64,000 nucleotides of DNA, from NCBI GenBank assembly GCA_030041095.1, contig JASHON010000181.1, forward strand, positions 40,631-104,630, given 5' to 3'. Below the pieces are notes generated by a model, which was given only the letters and a program-made list of their open reading frames with translations, ran no database searches and was not told the DNA's origin. This DNA comes from Terriglobia bacterium. Its GTDB lineage: Bacteria; Acidobacteriota; Terriglobia; UBA7540. Positions 40,552 through 49,510 of the stretch are shown here, one piece after another; within the stretch, counting starts at the first letter, position 1; each line of letters begins with the position of its first letter. The position numbers and the translations under genes were made by a program.

Positions 40552-42006
40552 TTAATGCTTCAATACTTCCCGCGCGTGTCTCAGCCGGGCGCGGCAAAGA
40601 TCGCGCCCCAGAATCTCCATAGCATCAAATAAGGGAACAGAGACGGCGCTTCCGGTTATCGCAACGTAGAAAGGGCGGAGGGCATCGCGGAGTTTCGCTC
40701 CCATCTCGGCTGCAACGTCTCTGAGCATTTTCTCAATTTCGTCCTTATTCCATTCCACATTCTCGATCCGGTCGAGCGCGAGCGCCAGCCCGGTGGAAAC
40801 GGCATTCCGGTCAAGTTTGCCGTCCAGCAACAGCTCCGGAGTGATGCTGATGATGCCTGAAAAAAATGGGGCCAAAAGCGGGCCGAGATCGCTGAGCACC
40901 GCAATGCGCGAGCGAACGAGCGGTCCCCATTGCTTCAGGAATCGTTCGTTCAGAGCCCATCGTTCGTTCAGAGCCCATTGACGAACGCGTTCGGCAAATT
41001 GATCGTCGTCCAGGTCTTCTCGGATCCAACGGCCGTTCAGCCAGTCCAGCTTGCGCAGGTCGAAGACGGGCCCTCCCAGCGAAATGCGCTCCAGGCTGAA
41101 TTCCTGCACCATGGCGTTGAGCGAAAACTTCTCTTCTCCGTTGGGCATGGACCATGCCATCAAACCGAGATAATTCAACAAGGCCTCGGGCAGATAGCCC
41201 ATGCGCTTATAGAACAGAAGGCTGGTCGGATTCTTTCGCTTACTCAGTTTGCTCTTGTCCGGATTGCGGAGGAGTGGCAGATGGCAAAGAACCGGCATGC
41301 TCCAGCCCAAATATTCGTAGAGAAGCTTGTGCTTCGGGGCGGAGTTGATCCATTCTTCACCGCGCAGGATGTGCGTAATGCCCATCGCGTGGTCGTCGAC
41401 GACGTTCGCCAGGTGATAGGTGGGCATGGCGTCCGCTTTGAGCAGCACTTGCATATCGACCGTGTCCCAGGCTATTTCGATGTTTCCGCGCAACAAGTCC
41501 TGGATGACGCACGTTCCCTCTCGAGGCACCTTCATCCGAATGACAAAGGGCTCTGAGTGACCGAGGCGGGACTGGACTTCCGAATCGCTCAGGCTCAGGC
41601 ACTGCCCGTCGTAACCGGGGCGCTTTCCGGCGGCCTTCTGCTCTTCGCGCATTCGCGCGAGCCGGTCTGGCTTGCAGAAGCAACGAAAGGCGTGGCCCGC
41701 TTCGAGAAGCTGCCCCGCCGTGCGGCGGTAGAGTTCAGCGCGCTCGCTTTGGCGATAGGGGCCGCACGGTCCACCCACTTCCGGACCCTCGTCCCAGGCC
41801 AATCCGAGCCATCGAAGTGAGGATAGGATCGCTTCTTCTGACTGACGGCTGCTGCGTGCCGTATCCGTATCCTCAATTCTCAGGATGAATTGCCCTCCGT
41901 GCTTCCTGGCAAAACAGTAATTGAAGAGTGCCACGTAGGCGGTGCCCACGTGAGGATCACCCGTCGGCGAAGGAGCGATGCGGGTTCGGATAGCGGATTC
42001 AGACAT
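40552..42006 (-). CDS. gltX: Glutamyl-tRNA synthetase
   Basis: Start ATG at 42006 gives MSESAIRTRIAPSPTGDPHV; a GTG at 42024 overlapping the glmS stop is an alternative. The class I synthetase has PSPTGDPHVGTAYV (HIGH-like), RIEDTDTARSSRQSEEAI, THILRGEEWINSAPKHKLLY and SKLSKRKNP (KMSKS-like). The product is 484 residues and charges tRNA-Glu (possibly tRNA-Gln as well, which cannot be judged from sequence). The anticodon-binding half contains a direct repeat WALNERWALNER caused by an 18-bp tandem duplication at 40943-40978. It is in a run with glmS upstream and rlmB downstream. Confidence 0.95.
   Translation of the reverse strand: MSESAIRTRIAPSPTGDPHVGTAYVALFNYCFARKHGGQFILRIEDTDTARSSRQSEEAILSSLRWLGLAWDEGPEVGGPCGPYRQSERAELYRRTAGQLLEAGHAFRCFCKPDRLARMREEQKAAGKRPGYDGQCLSLSDSEVQSRLGHSEPFVIRMKVPREGTCVIQDLLRGNIEIAWDTVDMQVLLKADAMPTYHLANVVDDHAMGITHILRGEEWINSAPKHKLLYEYLGWSMPVLCHLPLLRNPDKSKLSKRKNPTSLLFYKRMGYLPEALLNYLGLMAWSMPNGEEKFSLNAMVQEFSLERISLGGPVFDLRKLDWLNGRWIREDLDDDQFAERVRQWALNERWALNERFLKQWGPLVRSRIAVLSDLGPLLAPFFSGIISITPELLLDGKLDRNAVSTGLALALDRIENVEWNKDEIEKMLRDVAAEMGAKLRDALRPFYVAITGSAVSVPLFDAMEILGRDLCRARLRHAREVLKH
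40943..40978. repeat. 18-bp in-frame tandem duplication inside gltX
   Basis: CGTTCGTTCAGAGCCCAT occurs twice without spacing (40943-40960 and 40961-40978). It duplicates the six residues WALNER (in RQWALNERWALNERFL) in the C-terminal part of the synthetase. The frame is kept. Confidence 0.9.
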
Positions 42007-42020
42007 AGGCGCGCTGGCCG

Positions 42021-43910
42021 TCACTCAACGGTGACGGACTTCGCGAGGTTCCTCGGCTGGTCCACGTCGCATCCGCGCAGGACGCCGATGTGGTAGGCCA
42101 GCAACTGCAGTGGCGCCACCTCCAGGATGGCTGAGAGGAGCTCGTGAGTTGCAGGAAGAGTGATCGAGTGGTCGGCCATTTCCGTAACGGCCTTGTCACC
42201 CTGGCTCACAAGCGCCAGGATTGAAGCACCTCGGGCTTTGGCCTCTTTGATATTAGTGATCGTCCGGTCGTAGCGCACTCTGGATTCCGGCGACTCCCAG
42301 TCGCACGTGGCGATCACCACAACGGGCAAGCCGTCAGCGATGAGCGCGCTGGGACCGTGCTTCATCTCGCCGGCGGGATACGCCTCCGCGTGAATGTAGG
42401 AGACTTTCTTCATTTTGAGCGCGCCTTCCAGAGCCACAGGGAAATGGACGCCGCGTCCGAGAAACAGGAAATCCGCGGAGCGATAGTAGCGGCGCGCCAG
42501 GGCCTCAAACTCGTCATCTAATTGCAGCACGGTTTCAAGTTGCCGGGGAATCGCCGTTAGGCCCGCCAAAAGCTTGCCTGCCTCCGAGGCGCGCAGCGAG
42601 CCGCGAAGCTGCCCGAAATAGCAGGCGAACATAAAGAGCGCCGTCAACTGCGCTGCGAACGTTTTCGTCGAGCCCACCGCGATTTCAGGACCGGCGTGAG
42701 TATAAATTGCGCCGTTGGCCTCAAACGGCGCCAAGCTGCCCAGCGCATTACAAATGGCCAGCGTTCGCGAGCCTTTGGCCTGCGCCTCCCGCTGCCCGGC
42801 GACCGCATCCGCCGTTTCACCGGACTGTGTGATGACGATGGTGAGTGTATTCTGATCCACCAGAGGGTCTCGATAGCGGAATTCAGACGCATAATCCACT
42901 TCTACCGGGACACGCGCCAGGCGCTCGATCATCACCTGCCCGGCCAGGCCCGCATGCCGCGAGGTGCCGGCAGCCACAATCTCAATATCGCGAAAGGCGC
43001 GAAACTCTTCCTCCGTAATTTCCATCTCGTCCAAGGTCACTTGGCCGGTTTCTGGCGAAACGCGCCCGAGCATCGTGTCGCGGACGGCGCGCGGTTGCTC
43101 GTAGATCTCTTTCAGCATGAAATGCCGGAATCCGCCTTTTTCCGCCAGGATGGGATCCCAGGAGATGTGCTGAACCCGGCGTGAGACGGGATTGCCGTTG
43201 AAGTCGGTAACTTTCACGCCTTCGGGTGTAAGGACGGCCATGTGGCCGTCAGCGAGAAAAAAGACGTTGCGCGTGTGGTAGACAATTGCCGGAACGTCAC
43301 TGGCCACAAAATATTCTTCCTTGCCCAAGCCGATCACGGCAGGCGGTCCCTGCCGCACGGCGACGATCTTGCCCGGATCGCGAGTGGAGATAATCGCCAG
43401 CGCAAATGCGCCTTTAAGGCGCGCGATGGCGGCGCGAACGGCATCTTCCAGGCGAACGGACTTCAAAGCAGATTGAGAGCCGCCGCTTGGGGTGTCGTCC
43501 AAGTATTTTTCGATCAGGTGGGCAATGACCTCGGTATCCGTCTCCGTACTGAACCGGTGCTGCTCCTTCGTCAATTCCAGTTTCAACTCTTCGTAATTCT
43601 CGATGATGCCATTGTGGACCAGGATGACTTCGCCGTGGCAATCGCGGTGAGGGTGGGCATTTTCCTCCGTTGGCGCTCCGTGCGTTGCCCAGCGCGTATG
43701 TCCGATGCCGTAAGAGCCATCCAGCGGGCTCAGCCGCACGGCTTCCTCAAGCATCTGCAGCTTGCCCTGCTTGCGTCGAATCTCAGCCTTGCCATCTTTA
43801 ATGACGGCGATGCCCGCCGAGTCATAGCCGCGATACTGCAAGCGGCGCAAACCTTCCAGCAGAACCGGAACGACGCGCTTGTTTCCGATGTAGCCGATAA
43901 TGCCTGACAT
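42021..43910 (-). CDS. glmS: Glucosamine-fructose-6-phosphate aminotransferase with Ser in place of nucleophile Cys
   Basis: The 629-residue protein makes glucosamine-6-phosphate from fructose-6-phosphate and glutamine, the entry to cell-wall amino sugars. The glutaminase domain has [18 protein letters not shown] (Arg73, Trp74), [12 protein letters not shown] (Asn100, Gly101) and [16 protein letters not shown]. Two SIS domains follow: [48 protein letters not shown]. The C-terminus is [15 protein letters not shown]. The N-terminus is MSGIIGYIG: the ATG is followed by TCA (Ser), where nearly all GlmS proteins have TGC/TGT (Cys), the N-terminal nucleophile that attacks glutamine. The domain is otherwise intact, so activity with glutamine is in doubt. 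Confidence 0.95.
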   Translation of the reverse strand: MSGIIGYIGNKRVVPVLLEGLRRLQYRGYDSAGIAVIKDGKAEIRRKQGKLQMLEEAVRLSPLDGSYGIGHTRWATHGAPTEENAHPHRDCHGEVILVHNGIIENYEELKLELTKEQHRFSTETDTEVIAHLIEKYLDDTPSGGSQSALKSVRLEDAVRAAIARLKGAFALAIISTRDPGKIVAVRQGPPAVIGLGKEEYFVASDVPAIVYHTRNVFFLADGHMAVLTPEGVKVTDFNGNPVSRRVQHISWDPILAEKGGFRHFMLKEIYEQPRAVRDTMLGRVSPETGQVTLDEMEITEEEFRAFRDIEIVAAGTSRHAGLAGQVMIERLARVPVEVDYASEFRYRDPLVDQNTLTIVITQSGETADAVAGQREAQAKGSRTLAICNALGSLAPFEANGAIYTHAGPEIAVGSTKTFAAQLTALFMFACYFGQLRGSLRASEAGKLLAGLTAIPRQLETVLQLDDEFEALARRYYRSADFLFLGRGVHFPVALEGALKMKKVSYIHAEAYPAGEMKHGPSALIADGLPVVVIATCDWESPESRVRYDRTITNIKEAKARGASILALVSQGDKAVTEMADHSITLPATHELLSAILEVAPLQLLAYHIGVLRGCDVDQPRNLAKSVTVE

Positions 43911-43920
43911 GGTTTAATTC

Positions 43921-44028
43921 TCAGTCAAATTCCGAGCAGGACATGAAATAACCGCAGCGCGGACACACCATTTTGCAATGCCGCGACTCGAGCCTTGCCG
44001 AGCAAACGGGACAGAAATGGAGGGGCAG
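43921..44028 (-). CDS. Tiny zinc-ribbon frame, start unclear
   Basis: A frame ending at 43921 encodes two zinc-ribbon knuckles: FCPVCSARLESRHC and MVCPRCGYFMSC, then SEFD. It lies between the AlaA-type aminotransferase (stop at 44078) and glmS (start at 43910). No ATG, GTG or TTG occurs in frame before the first Cys pair after the upstream gene ends. A CTG at 44028 would give about 35 residues and has AGGTG nearby, while the frame stays open far upstream. The paired CxxC text is unlikely to be chance, so a real small zinc-binding protein is plausible. The start codon remains unresolved, and the frame could also be a remnant. Confidence 0.45.
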   Translation of the reverse strand: MPLHFCPVCSARLESRHCKMVCPRCGYFMSCSEFD

Positions 44029-44077
44029 GTCACCTGAAGGGGACTCGAGTTCCCGGTGGGGCGGGCTTTCGAAGTTT

Positions 44078-45310
44078 TTATTGCTGAAGACCCCTCCGGC
44101 GGTCGCCCAGGAAATCCGCGATCTTTTGATAGGCGCGGCTGAGCGTGGCTTCGTCCGGCAGAAACACGATCCGGAAATGCGCCGGGCCCTTTGCGGCCCC
44201 GAATCCACTGCCATGCACGATGGAAACCTGCTTTTCCAGAATAAGCTCTTTCGCGAAAGCTTCGTCGCTTTCGCTGATTTCAAACTGCGGAAAAGCGTAA
44301 AACGCGCCACGCGGCGGCACGCAACGCACTCCAGGAGTTTGCCGGCTCCACTGCATCGTGAGGTCGCGGCGCGCCCGAAGCTTTTTGATGACGCCCGGCA
44401 GGTGGTCCTGTGGTCCCTCGAGAGCCGGCCGGATGGCGCGCTGCATCGGCAGATTGGCGCTCAGCCGCGCCCGAGCCAGCTTCAAGAGACTTTGCGCGAA
44501 TTCTGCAGCCGGAGCTTCCGGACCGCTGACCACTAGCCAACCCACTCGCCATCCAGGGACCAGATAAGCCTTGGAGAGCCCGTTGAACGTGATCGTGGGG
44601 ACGTCTGGCGCCAGTACGGCAATTGAATGATGTTCCTCCCCGTCCAGAATGAGCTTATCGTAAATCTCGTCGCTGAAGATCACCAGCCGGCGCCGCCGCG
44701 CCACGTCCGCAATCGCTTCCAGCGTCCGCCGCGAGTAAACCGCGCCGGTGGGATTGTTGGGATTCACCAGAACGATCGCGCGTGTGCTCGGATTCACCCT
44801 GGCTGCCAGATCTTCCACGTCCGGCTCCCAGCCTTTGGATTCGTCGAGCCGATAGTAGTTTGCCTCCGCTTCCAGCTTGGCCAGGATGGTGGAATACATG
44901 GGATAATCCGGCGAGGGTACCAGCACGTTTTCACCGCGGTTGACGAGAACGGTCAGGCAGAAGTCAATGGCTTCGCTGACGCCGTAAGTAATGAGCGCGC
45001 TCCGCACCGTGCTCATCCCTCTTCGTTCAGCATCCGCCCGGATCGCCTCAAGGGCAGAGGGAAGGCCTGCGGAGGGAGCGTAGCCGTTGTGGCCGTCGCG
45101 CATCGCTTTTTCAACCGCTTCGATCAGATGCGGAGGCGTATAGAAATCAAATGCCAGGGGATCTCCCACGTTGAGTGGGATAACAGGCTTACCCTCGCGA
45201 GCCACCCGCTCCGCGATGGCGGCAATGTCACGGATGGCGTAGCGCACATTCTCCAGGCGGTGCGCCGTGAGGAGTTCGTAGACCCGGCTTGCTCCCTCAG
45301 TGGTGTGCAT
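44078..45310 (-). CDS. PLP-dependent aminotransferase, AlaA-like (class I/II)
   Basis: The 410-residue protein is a fold-type I aminotransferase. It has IPLNVGDPLAFDFYTPPHL, NGYAPSAGLPSALEAIRADA, PSPDYPMYSTILAKLEAEAN and the conserved VLVNPNNPTGAVYSRRTLE. ITFNGLSKAYLVPGWRVGWL contains the PLP-binding Lys (SKAY). The Arg for the substrate carboxylate is near the end (HFRIVFLPDEATL). It resembles AlaA-type alanine transaminases, but related aspartate enzymes look alike, so no gene symbol is given. The start ATG at 45310 is preceded by GGAGGGACTTCA-type sequence. Confidence 0.85.
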   Translation of the reverse strand: MHTTEGASRVYELLTAHRLENVRYAIRDIAAIAERVAREGKPVIPLNVGDPLAFDFYTPPHLIEAVEKAMRDGHNGYAPSAGLPSALEAIRADAERRGMSTVRSALITYGVSEAIDFCLTVLVNRGENVLVPSPDYPMYSTILAKLEAEANYYRLDESKGWEPDVEDLAARVNPSTRAIVLVNPNNPTGAVYSRRTLEAIADVARRRRLVIFSDEIYDKLILDGEEHHSIAVLAPDVPTITFNGLSKAYLVPGWRVGWLVVSGPEAPAAEFAQSLLKLARARLSANLPMQRAIRPALEGPQDHLPGVIKKLRARRDLTMQWSRQTPGVRCVPPRGAFYAFPQFEISESDEAFAKELILEKQVSIVHGSGFGAAKGPAHFRIVFLPDEATLSRAYQKIADFLGDRRRGLQQ

Positions 45311-45369
45311 TGAAGTCCCTCCGTCCAGTTTACCGGCTGTTCACCAGGAGATAAAGTTCCGTGAGGAGA

Positions 45370-45708
45370 TCAGTCGTGGCAGGCTTTTCTCGCGGCATCC
45401 CATTGCACCCGAGTCGCCTTAGCTGGGATCACCACCAACTTGATTTTCTGGCGCGCTGCAATCTGGTTCAGTTTGCGGATGTCTCCCGAACCGACGAAGC
45501 GCTTCTTGGGCAGCTTGCAGTGATGCGTCGCGAGAACGCGATATTCCGTCCGCTCGTAAACGACGGCGGCCAATAACAGCTTGCGCTTGAGAGCGGTGTG
45601 TCTCTCGAGGATTGCGCAACCGACGTTGCCTTGCGTCGTGCCGGAAATGAGCAGCCCTTTCGTCTCTTGAGGGCCATCCGGCGCCGGTCGAAAGCTGTAA
45701 TCTCCCAT
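45370..45708 (-). CDS. Small hypothetical protein
   Basis: I do not recognise this protein. The frame gives 112 residues from MGDYSFRPAPDGPQ at 45708 (an ATG at 45726 is also in frame). Third codon positions are GC-rich, as in neighbouring genes, which supports real coding. The sequence is basic in its second half (KLPKKRFVGSGDIRKLNQIA, then KIKLVVIPAKATRVQWDAAR) and has no Cys cluster, signal peptide or membrane helix. It sits alone between the aminotransferase and rpmB, next to a palindromic repeat. A nucleic-acid-binding role would fit the charge but is only a guess. Confidence 0.55.
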   Translation of the reverse strand: MGDYSFRPAPDGPQETKGLLISGTTQGNVGCAILERHTALKRKLLLAAVVYERTEYRVLATHHCKLPKKRFVGSGDIRKLNQIAARQKIKLVVIPAKATRVQWDAARKACHD

Positions 45709-45814
45709 ACTTGCCCATGCTCGCACGTTGCCCTGCGAAACTCAAGGGTCCCCACAACGCTGGCGCCCCATGGTAAATTTGTTCTGACCGGGGCGAAAAA
45801 AACACTTCGGGTCA

Positions 45815-45903
45815 TGTCATGCTGAGCGTAGCGAAGCATCTCGGTATTTGAAAAATCAAGCAAATGCAGAGATCCTTCGTCGCCCTGGCTCCTCAGGATG
45901 ACA
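45815..45903. repeat. Palindromic intergenic element (REP/MITE-like)
   Basis: Left arm TGTCATGCTGAGCG...CGAAGCATCTC (45815-45842) is the imperfect reverse complement of right arm GAGATCCTTCG...CTCAGGATGACA (45869-45903). The ends TGTCAT and ATGACA are exact. A related copy lies at 63852-63886. No transposase is nearby. Confidence 0.75.
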
Positions 45904-45964
45904 GCGCCGCCCGTTTTCAACAAGCGCCAAGAATGCTTTTGGCAACTTGAAGCCCAGAACAAAA

Positions 45965-45993
45965 TTACCCTGGGTGGCGCCTTCTGCTACAAT
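45965..45993 (+). promoter_or_regulatory. Promoter for rpmB
   Basis: A -35-like TTACCC (45965-45970) and TACAAT (45988-45993) are spaced by 17 bases. This places the start of transcription about 35 bases before the L28 ATG. GGGAGG near 46024 is the ribosome-binding site. Confidence 0.5.
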
Positions 45994-46036
45994 AAAAGTT
46001 CACTCTACCTAGAGGCTGCTAACGGGAGGTTTTCTT

Positions 46037-46222
46037 ATGGCTCGCGCCTGCGAGATTTGCGGTAAAAAGCCTGTCTTCGGGAATCGAATCAGCCACGCGC
46101 ACAATGTGACGCCGCGACGCTGGAAGCCCAATCTTCGCCGCGTTCGCGTGTTGGTGAATGGGAGCCACAAGGCGATGCTCATCTGCACATCCTGCATCCG
46201 CAGCGGCCGCGTGGTGAAGTAG
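46037..46222 (+). CDS. rpmB: Ribosomal protein L28 (zinc-binding form)
   Basis: The 61-residue protein matches bacterial L28. MARACEICGKKPVFGNRIS is followed by HAHNVTPRRWKPNLRRVRV and MLICTSCIRSGRVVK. The two CxxC pairs (CEIC, CTSC) mark the zinc-binding form of L28. The ribosome-binding site GGGAGG and a promoter are just upstream. It stands alone and converges with rel, five bases apart. The length and ends are normal for the family. Confidence 0.96.
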   Translation: MARACEICGKKPVFGNRISHAHNVTPRRWKPNLRRVRVLVNGSHKAMLICTSCIRSGRVVK

Positions 46223-46227
46223 AAACG

Positions 46228-48369
46228 CTACGGGTTCATAACCCTCCGCACTTGGTATACCCCGTCGATCTTGCGAAGCGAAGCAACCACCCGGTTCAGG
46301 TGCTGCAAGTCTACAATCGATAGCGTCACGTCAATCATGGCCCGCTCGTCTCCGGTTGTCGCCTCGATGTACTGAATGTTGGAGTGAATGTTAGTGACCG
46401 CGGAAGTTACGTCGGCGAGCATTCCGGGCCGGTCTTCAGTGGTCAGCGTAAGCTTAACCGGATAAACTTTCTCTTTTGACCCGGACCATTCCACTTCGAT
46501 CCGGCGCTCAGCCTGGTACAGCAGGTTCTGGACGTTAGGACACGACCGCGCGTGCACGGCAATGCCCTTTCCCCGCGTGACGTATCCCACAATGGGCTCG
46601 CCGCGAATGGGATTGCAGCACTTGGCCAGGTAAATGAGCAGGTCGGCTTCGCCACGCACCTTGATGGCTTCACTTCCGGGACGGTCGGCCGCGGCGGCTT
46701 CGGTATGGGTTTGAACGCGCGGCTGGAGGGATGCTTCAGGAAACAGCTTGGCCAGAACTTGCCGGGCCATAATCTTGCCATACCCGATGCCGGCGTAGAG
46801 ATCTTCAACATGACGGCATCCATATTCCGCAGCCACGCGCCCGGCCGCAGGCTCGCCCACTTCTTTCAGCTTGAGCCCGTGCCTGCGCGCTTCTTTCTCC
46901 ACCAGTTTCCGGCCCAACTCGACTGCCTCACGCCGCTCCGCGACGTTGATCCAATGCTTGATTTTGTTTCGCGCCCTCGAGGTCTTCACCAGGGCAAGCC
47001 AATCACGGCTGGGGCGTTGGACGCCCTGAGTGATAATCTCTACAATATCGCCGTTGCGTAACTCGTACTTGAGCGGCATCATGCGACCGCCCACGCGGGC
47101 TCCCACGCAGTGATGGCCCAGTTCCGTGTGAATGGCGTATGCAAAATCAATCACCGTCGCGCCGCGAGGCTGCACAATCACTTTGCCTTTGGGCGTGAAC
47201 GTGTACACCTCTTCGGGGTAAAGATCAACCTTAAGCGTCGAGAGGAAGTCGCCTGGGTCGCGCATCTCGCGCTGCCACTCCACCAGGTGCCGAAGCCACG
47301 CGAAGCGTTCTTCCTCCTGCTGGGTGAGCTTGTGCCCGTCCTTATATTTCCAGTGCGCGGCGATGCCCTCCTCGGCCAGCCGGTGCATTTCCTCCGTCCG
47401 GATTTGCACCTCGAACGGCTGCCCGTTCGGCCCGATGACCGTGGTGTGGACGGACTGGTAAAGGTTGGGACGAGGAATGGCAATGAAGTCCTTGAAGCGG
47501 CCCGGGACGGGTCGCCACGTGTGGTGCACCACACCCAGCGCGGCGTAGCAGCTTGCCACTGAATCAGTGATGATTCGCACCGCAAGCAGATCGTAAACCT
47601 GCTCGATCGAAATCTGCTGCCGGCGAAGTTTCTGCCAAATGCTGTAGAGCCGCTTCACCCGGCCCTCAACGCGCGCAGGAATGCCATGGTCCTGCATCTT
47701 GCCTTTCACCCGCTCACAGACGTCCTCCAGAAATTCCTCGTTCACTTTCCGGCGGCTCTCGACCGCTTTCCTTGTCTCCTCAAACGCTTCGTGCTCGAGA
47801 TGCCGGAAAGCAAGATCCTCCAGCACTCCACGCATCTTTCCCATACCCAGCCGGTGGGCGATGGGCGCGTAAATCTCCATAGTTTCGCGGGCGATGCGAA
47901 GCCGCTTCTCAGCCGGCAGGTGCTCCAACGTGCGCATATTGTGCAGCCGGTCGGCCAGCTTCACGAGTACTACGCGGATGTCATCCACCATCGCCAGAAC
48001 CATCTTGCGAAGGTTTTCCGCCTGTTCCTCTTCAGGGCTCAGAAACTCGATCCGACTGATCTTGGTAACACCTTCCACGATGCCGGCAACTTCTGCTCCA
48101 AATTCGCTGCGCACCTGCTCGATGGTCGCGGGCGTATCTTCTACGACGTCGTGGAGCATCCCGGCGGCAAGACATACTCCGTCAAGCTTCATTTCCGCCA
48201 GGATGCGAGCCACTTCAAGTGGATGCGATACGTAAGGCTCGCCGGAGAGACGTGTCTGCGTGCGGTGCTCGCGCGCGCTGAACTCATACGCCCGCCGCAG
48301 GAGCTTCAACTCGTCCGAGGGACGGTATACCTCAACCCTGCGGAACAGGTCTTCAAGCTGTTGGATCAT
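46228..48369 (-). CDS. rel: Bifunctional (p)ppGpp synthetase/hydrolase
   Basis: The 713-residue Rel/SpoT controls the stringent response. The HD hydrolase domain (about residues 25-175) has PYVSHPLEVARILAEMKLDG and MLHDVVEDTPA. The synthetase domain (about 230-345) has RVKRLYSIWQKLRRQ, YDLLAVRIITDSVASC and IPRPNLYQSVHTTVIGPNG. The TGS domain contains VYTFTPKGKVIVQPRGATVI. The conserved Cys pair in KCCNPIRGEP and a C-terminal ACT domain (EDRPGMLADVTSAVTNIHSN) complete the long RSH layout. Both active sites appear intact. The N-terminal MIQQLEDLFRRVEVYRP fits other Rel proteins. Confidence 0.95.
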   Translation of the reverse strand: MIQQLEDLFRRVEVYRPSDELKLLRRAYEFSAREHRTQTRLSGEPYVSHPLEVARILAEMKLDGVCLAAGMLHDVVEDTPATIEQVRSEFGAEVAGIVEGVTKISRIEFLSPEEEQAENLRKMVLAMVDDIRVVLVKLADRLHNMRTLEHLPAEKRLRIARETMEIYAPIAHRLGMGKMRGVLEDLAFRHLEHEAFEETRKAVESRRKVNEEFLEDVCERVKGKMQDHGIPARVEGRVKRLYSIWQKLRRQQISIEQVYDLLAVRIITDSVASCYAALGVVHHTWRPVPGRFKDFIAIPRPNLYQSVHTTVIGPNGQPFEVQIRTEEMHRLAEEGIAAHWKYKDGHKLTQQEEERFAWLRHLVEWQREMRDPGDFLSTLKVDLYPEEVYTFTPKGKVIVQPRGATVIDFAYAIHTELGHHCVGARVGGRMMPLKYELRNGDIVEIITQGVQRPSRDWLALVKTSRARNKIKHWINVAERREAVELGRKLVEKEARRHGLKLKEVGEPAAGRVAAEYGCRHVEDLYAGIGYGKIMARQVLAKLFPEASLQPRVQTHTEAAAADRPGSEAIKVRGEADLLIYLAKCCNPIRGEPIVGYVTRGKGIAVHARSCPNVQNLLYQAERRIEVEWSGSKEKVYPVKLTLTTEDRPGMLADVTSAVTNIHSNIQYIEATTGDERAMIDVTLSIVDLQHLNRVVASLRKIDGVYQVRRVMNP

Positions 48370-48621
48370 TCTCGTCTCATTCTAAGTTGGCAGGAAGGAG
48401 GGCGCAAGCAAGCAGGAAACGGCGGTCGTATAAAACAGAAGTTACGAGCTTGGAGTTCCAGCGAGTGCGGTGGGGAGCCACAGGGGCCAAGAACCTCAGG
48501 TGGAACCTGCGGATTTCATATACCAGAGTACAATCAAACGGCTGCCTCCGAGAGACACCCAGCCTCTTCGGGGCCGTCACAGCATTTGGCGCCTTACTTT
48601 ACGGACAAAGCGTGGCTGCAA

Positions 48622-49425
48622 TCAGCCGCTACTCGCTCCACCCGAGGCCTTCATCAGCTTGAGAGCCTGCTGATATAGGGAGTTGGCTTTGTCTATATCT
48701 GCCATTCTAGCTTCGGGCGTAGTTTCCAGGTCTGACCTTACGCGGTACATCAGGTTCAGGTAAGTATACGCGTTTGTGTAATTAGGCTTGAGTTGGATCG
48801 CCTTCTGAAGGGAGTTTATTCCTTCCTCAACCATAGGACCAATGTCGTGATCGAGTTGCCTGCGTGCTTTGGCCGGAAGGGGAGGCAGAATATCGGGGCG
48901 CTTGGGATTCTTGGGCGTTTGCAATTTCAGATCGTGGCGCAACGTCATTTGCTGCTTGTAGCAAACCTCCCAATCGATTAAGCCGACCCAGTTATAGGGA
49001 ACAGGATTTCCGGGCTCAATCTGCATCAATTTTTCTTGATACTGTTTGGCCAAATCGAATTGGTGCATTTCGTAGTACAAGTTGCCGATACTTCCCAGAG
49101 CGTTCGTGTTCTTAGGGTCAGCGGTCAGAACAGACTGATACGCCGTCACGGCTCTCATGCCTGCTTGAAGATTGCTGGGCGTTTGAGAGTCGGGCACGTA
49201 CTGATGCGTCAGCGCGGTTGCCAGATAGAGCCGCGCGTTCAGCAGGGTCGGGTCGAGATTAACCGCTTCTTGAAAGTATTCTACCGCGTGGCTGAATTCG
49301 GCATTCTTATACGCCATGACGCCTTCATTGAGGTCGTTACGAGCCTTCAGCTTGTTGCAACCAGTCGAAAAAAAAGTGAGCAGCGCAAGCATGGCGCCAA
49401 GCACTGCCGCCTGATACCGTCTCAT
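48622..49425 (-). CDS. TPR-repeat lipoprotein of the TonB-ExbBD operon
   Basis: The 267-residue protein begins with a lipoprotein signal (MRRYQAAVLGAMLALLTFF, lipobox STGC with Cys23). At least three TPR-like units follow: NAEFSHAVEYFQEAVNLDP, NTNALGSIGNLYYEMHQFDL and EEGINSLQKAIQLKPNY. A segment PKRPDILPPLPAKARRQLDH sits between them. The gene is the last of the cluster tonB-exbB-exbD-exbD-TPR, all on the minus strand. TPR lipoproteins beside TonB systems may organise the energised complex or an outer-membrane partner. That is inference; no enzymatic motif is seen. Confidence 0.85.
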   Translation of the reverse strand: MRRYQAAVLGAMLALLTFFSTGCNKLKARNDLNEGVMAYKNAEFSHAVEYFQEAVNLDPTLLNARLYLATALTHQYVPDSQTPSNLQAGMRAVTAYQSVLTADPKNTNALGSIGNLYYEMHQFDLAKQYQEKLMQIEPGNPVPYNWVGLIDWEVCYKQQMTLRHDLKLQTPKNPKRPDILPPLPAKARRQLDHDIGPMVEEGINSLQKAIQLKPNYTNAYTYLNLMYRVRSDLETTPEARMADIDKANSLYQQALKLMKASGGASSG

Positions 49426-49510
49426 CTGACAAAGCCTCCCTGGCCTCGCGGGCCGGACGAGCGCGTCCCGCTTGATGTCGATGGTTAGTTATCCCTGGCT
49501 TCGCGCCGCC

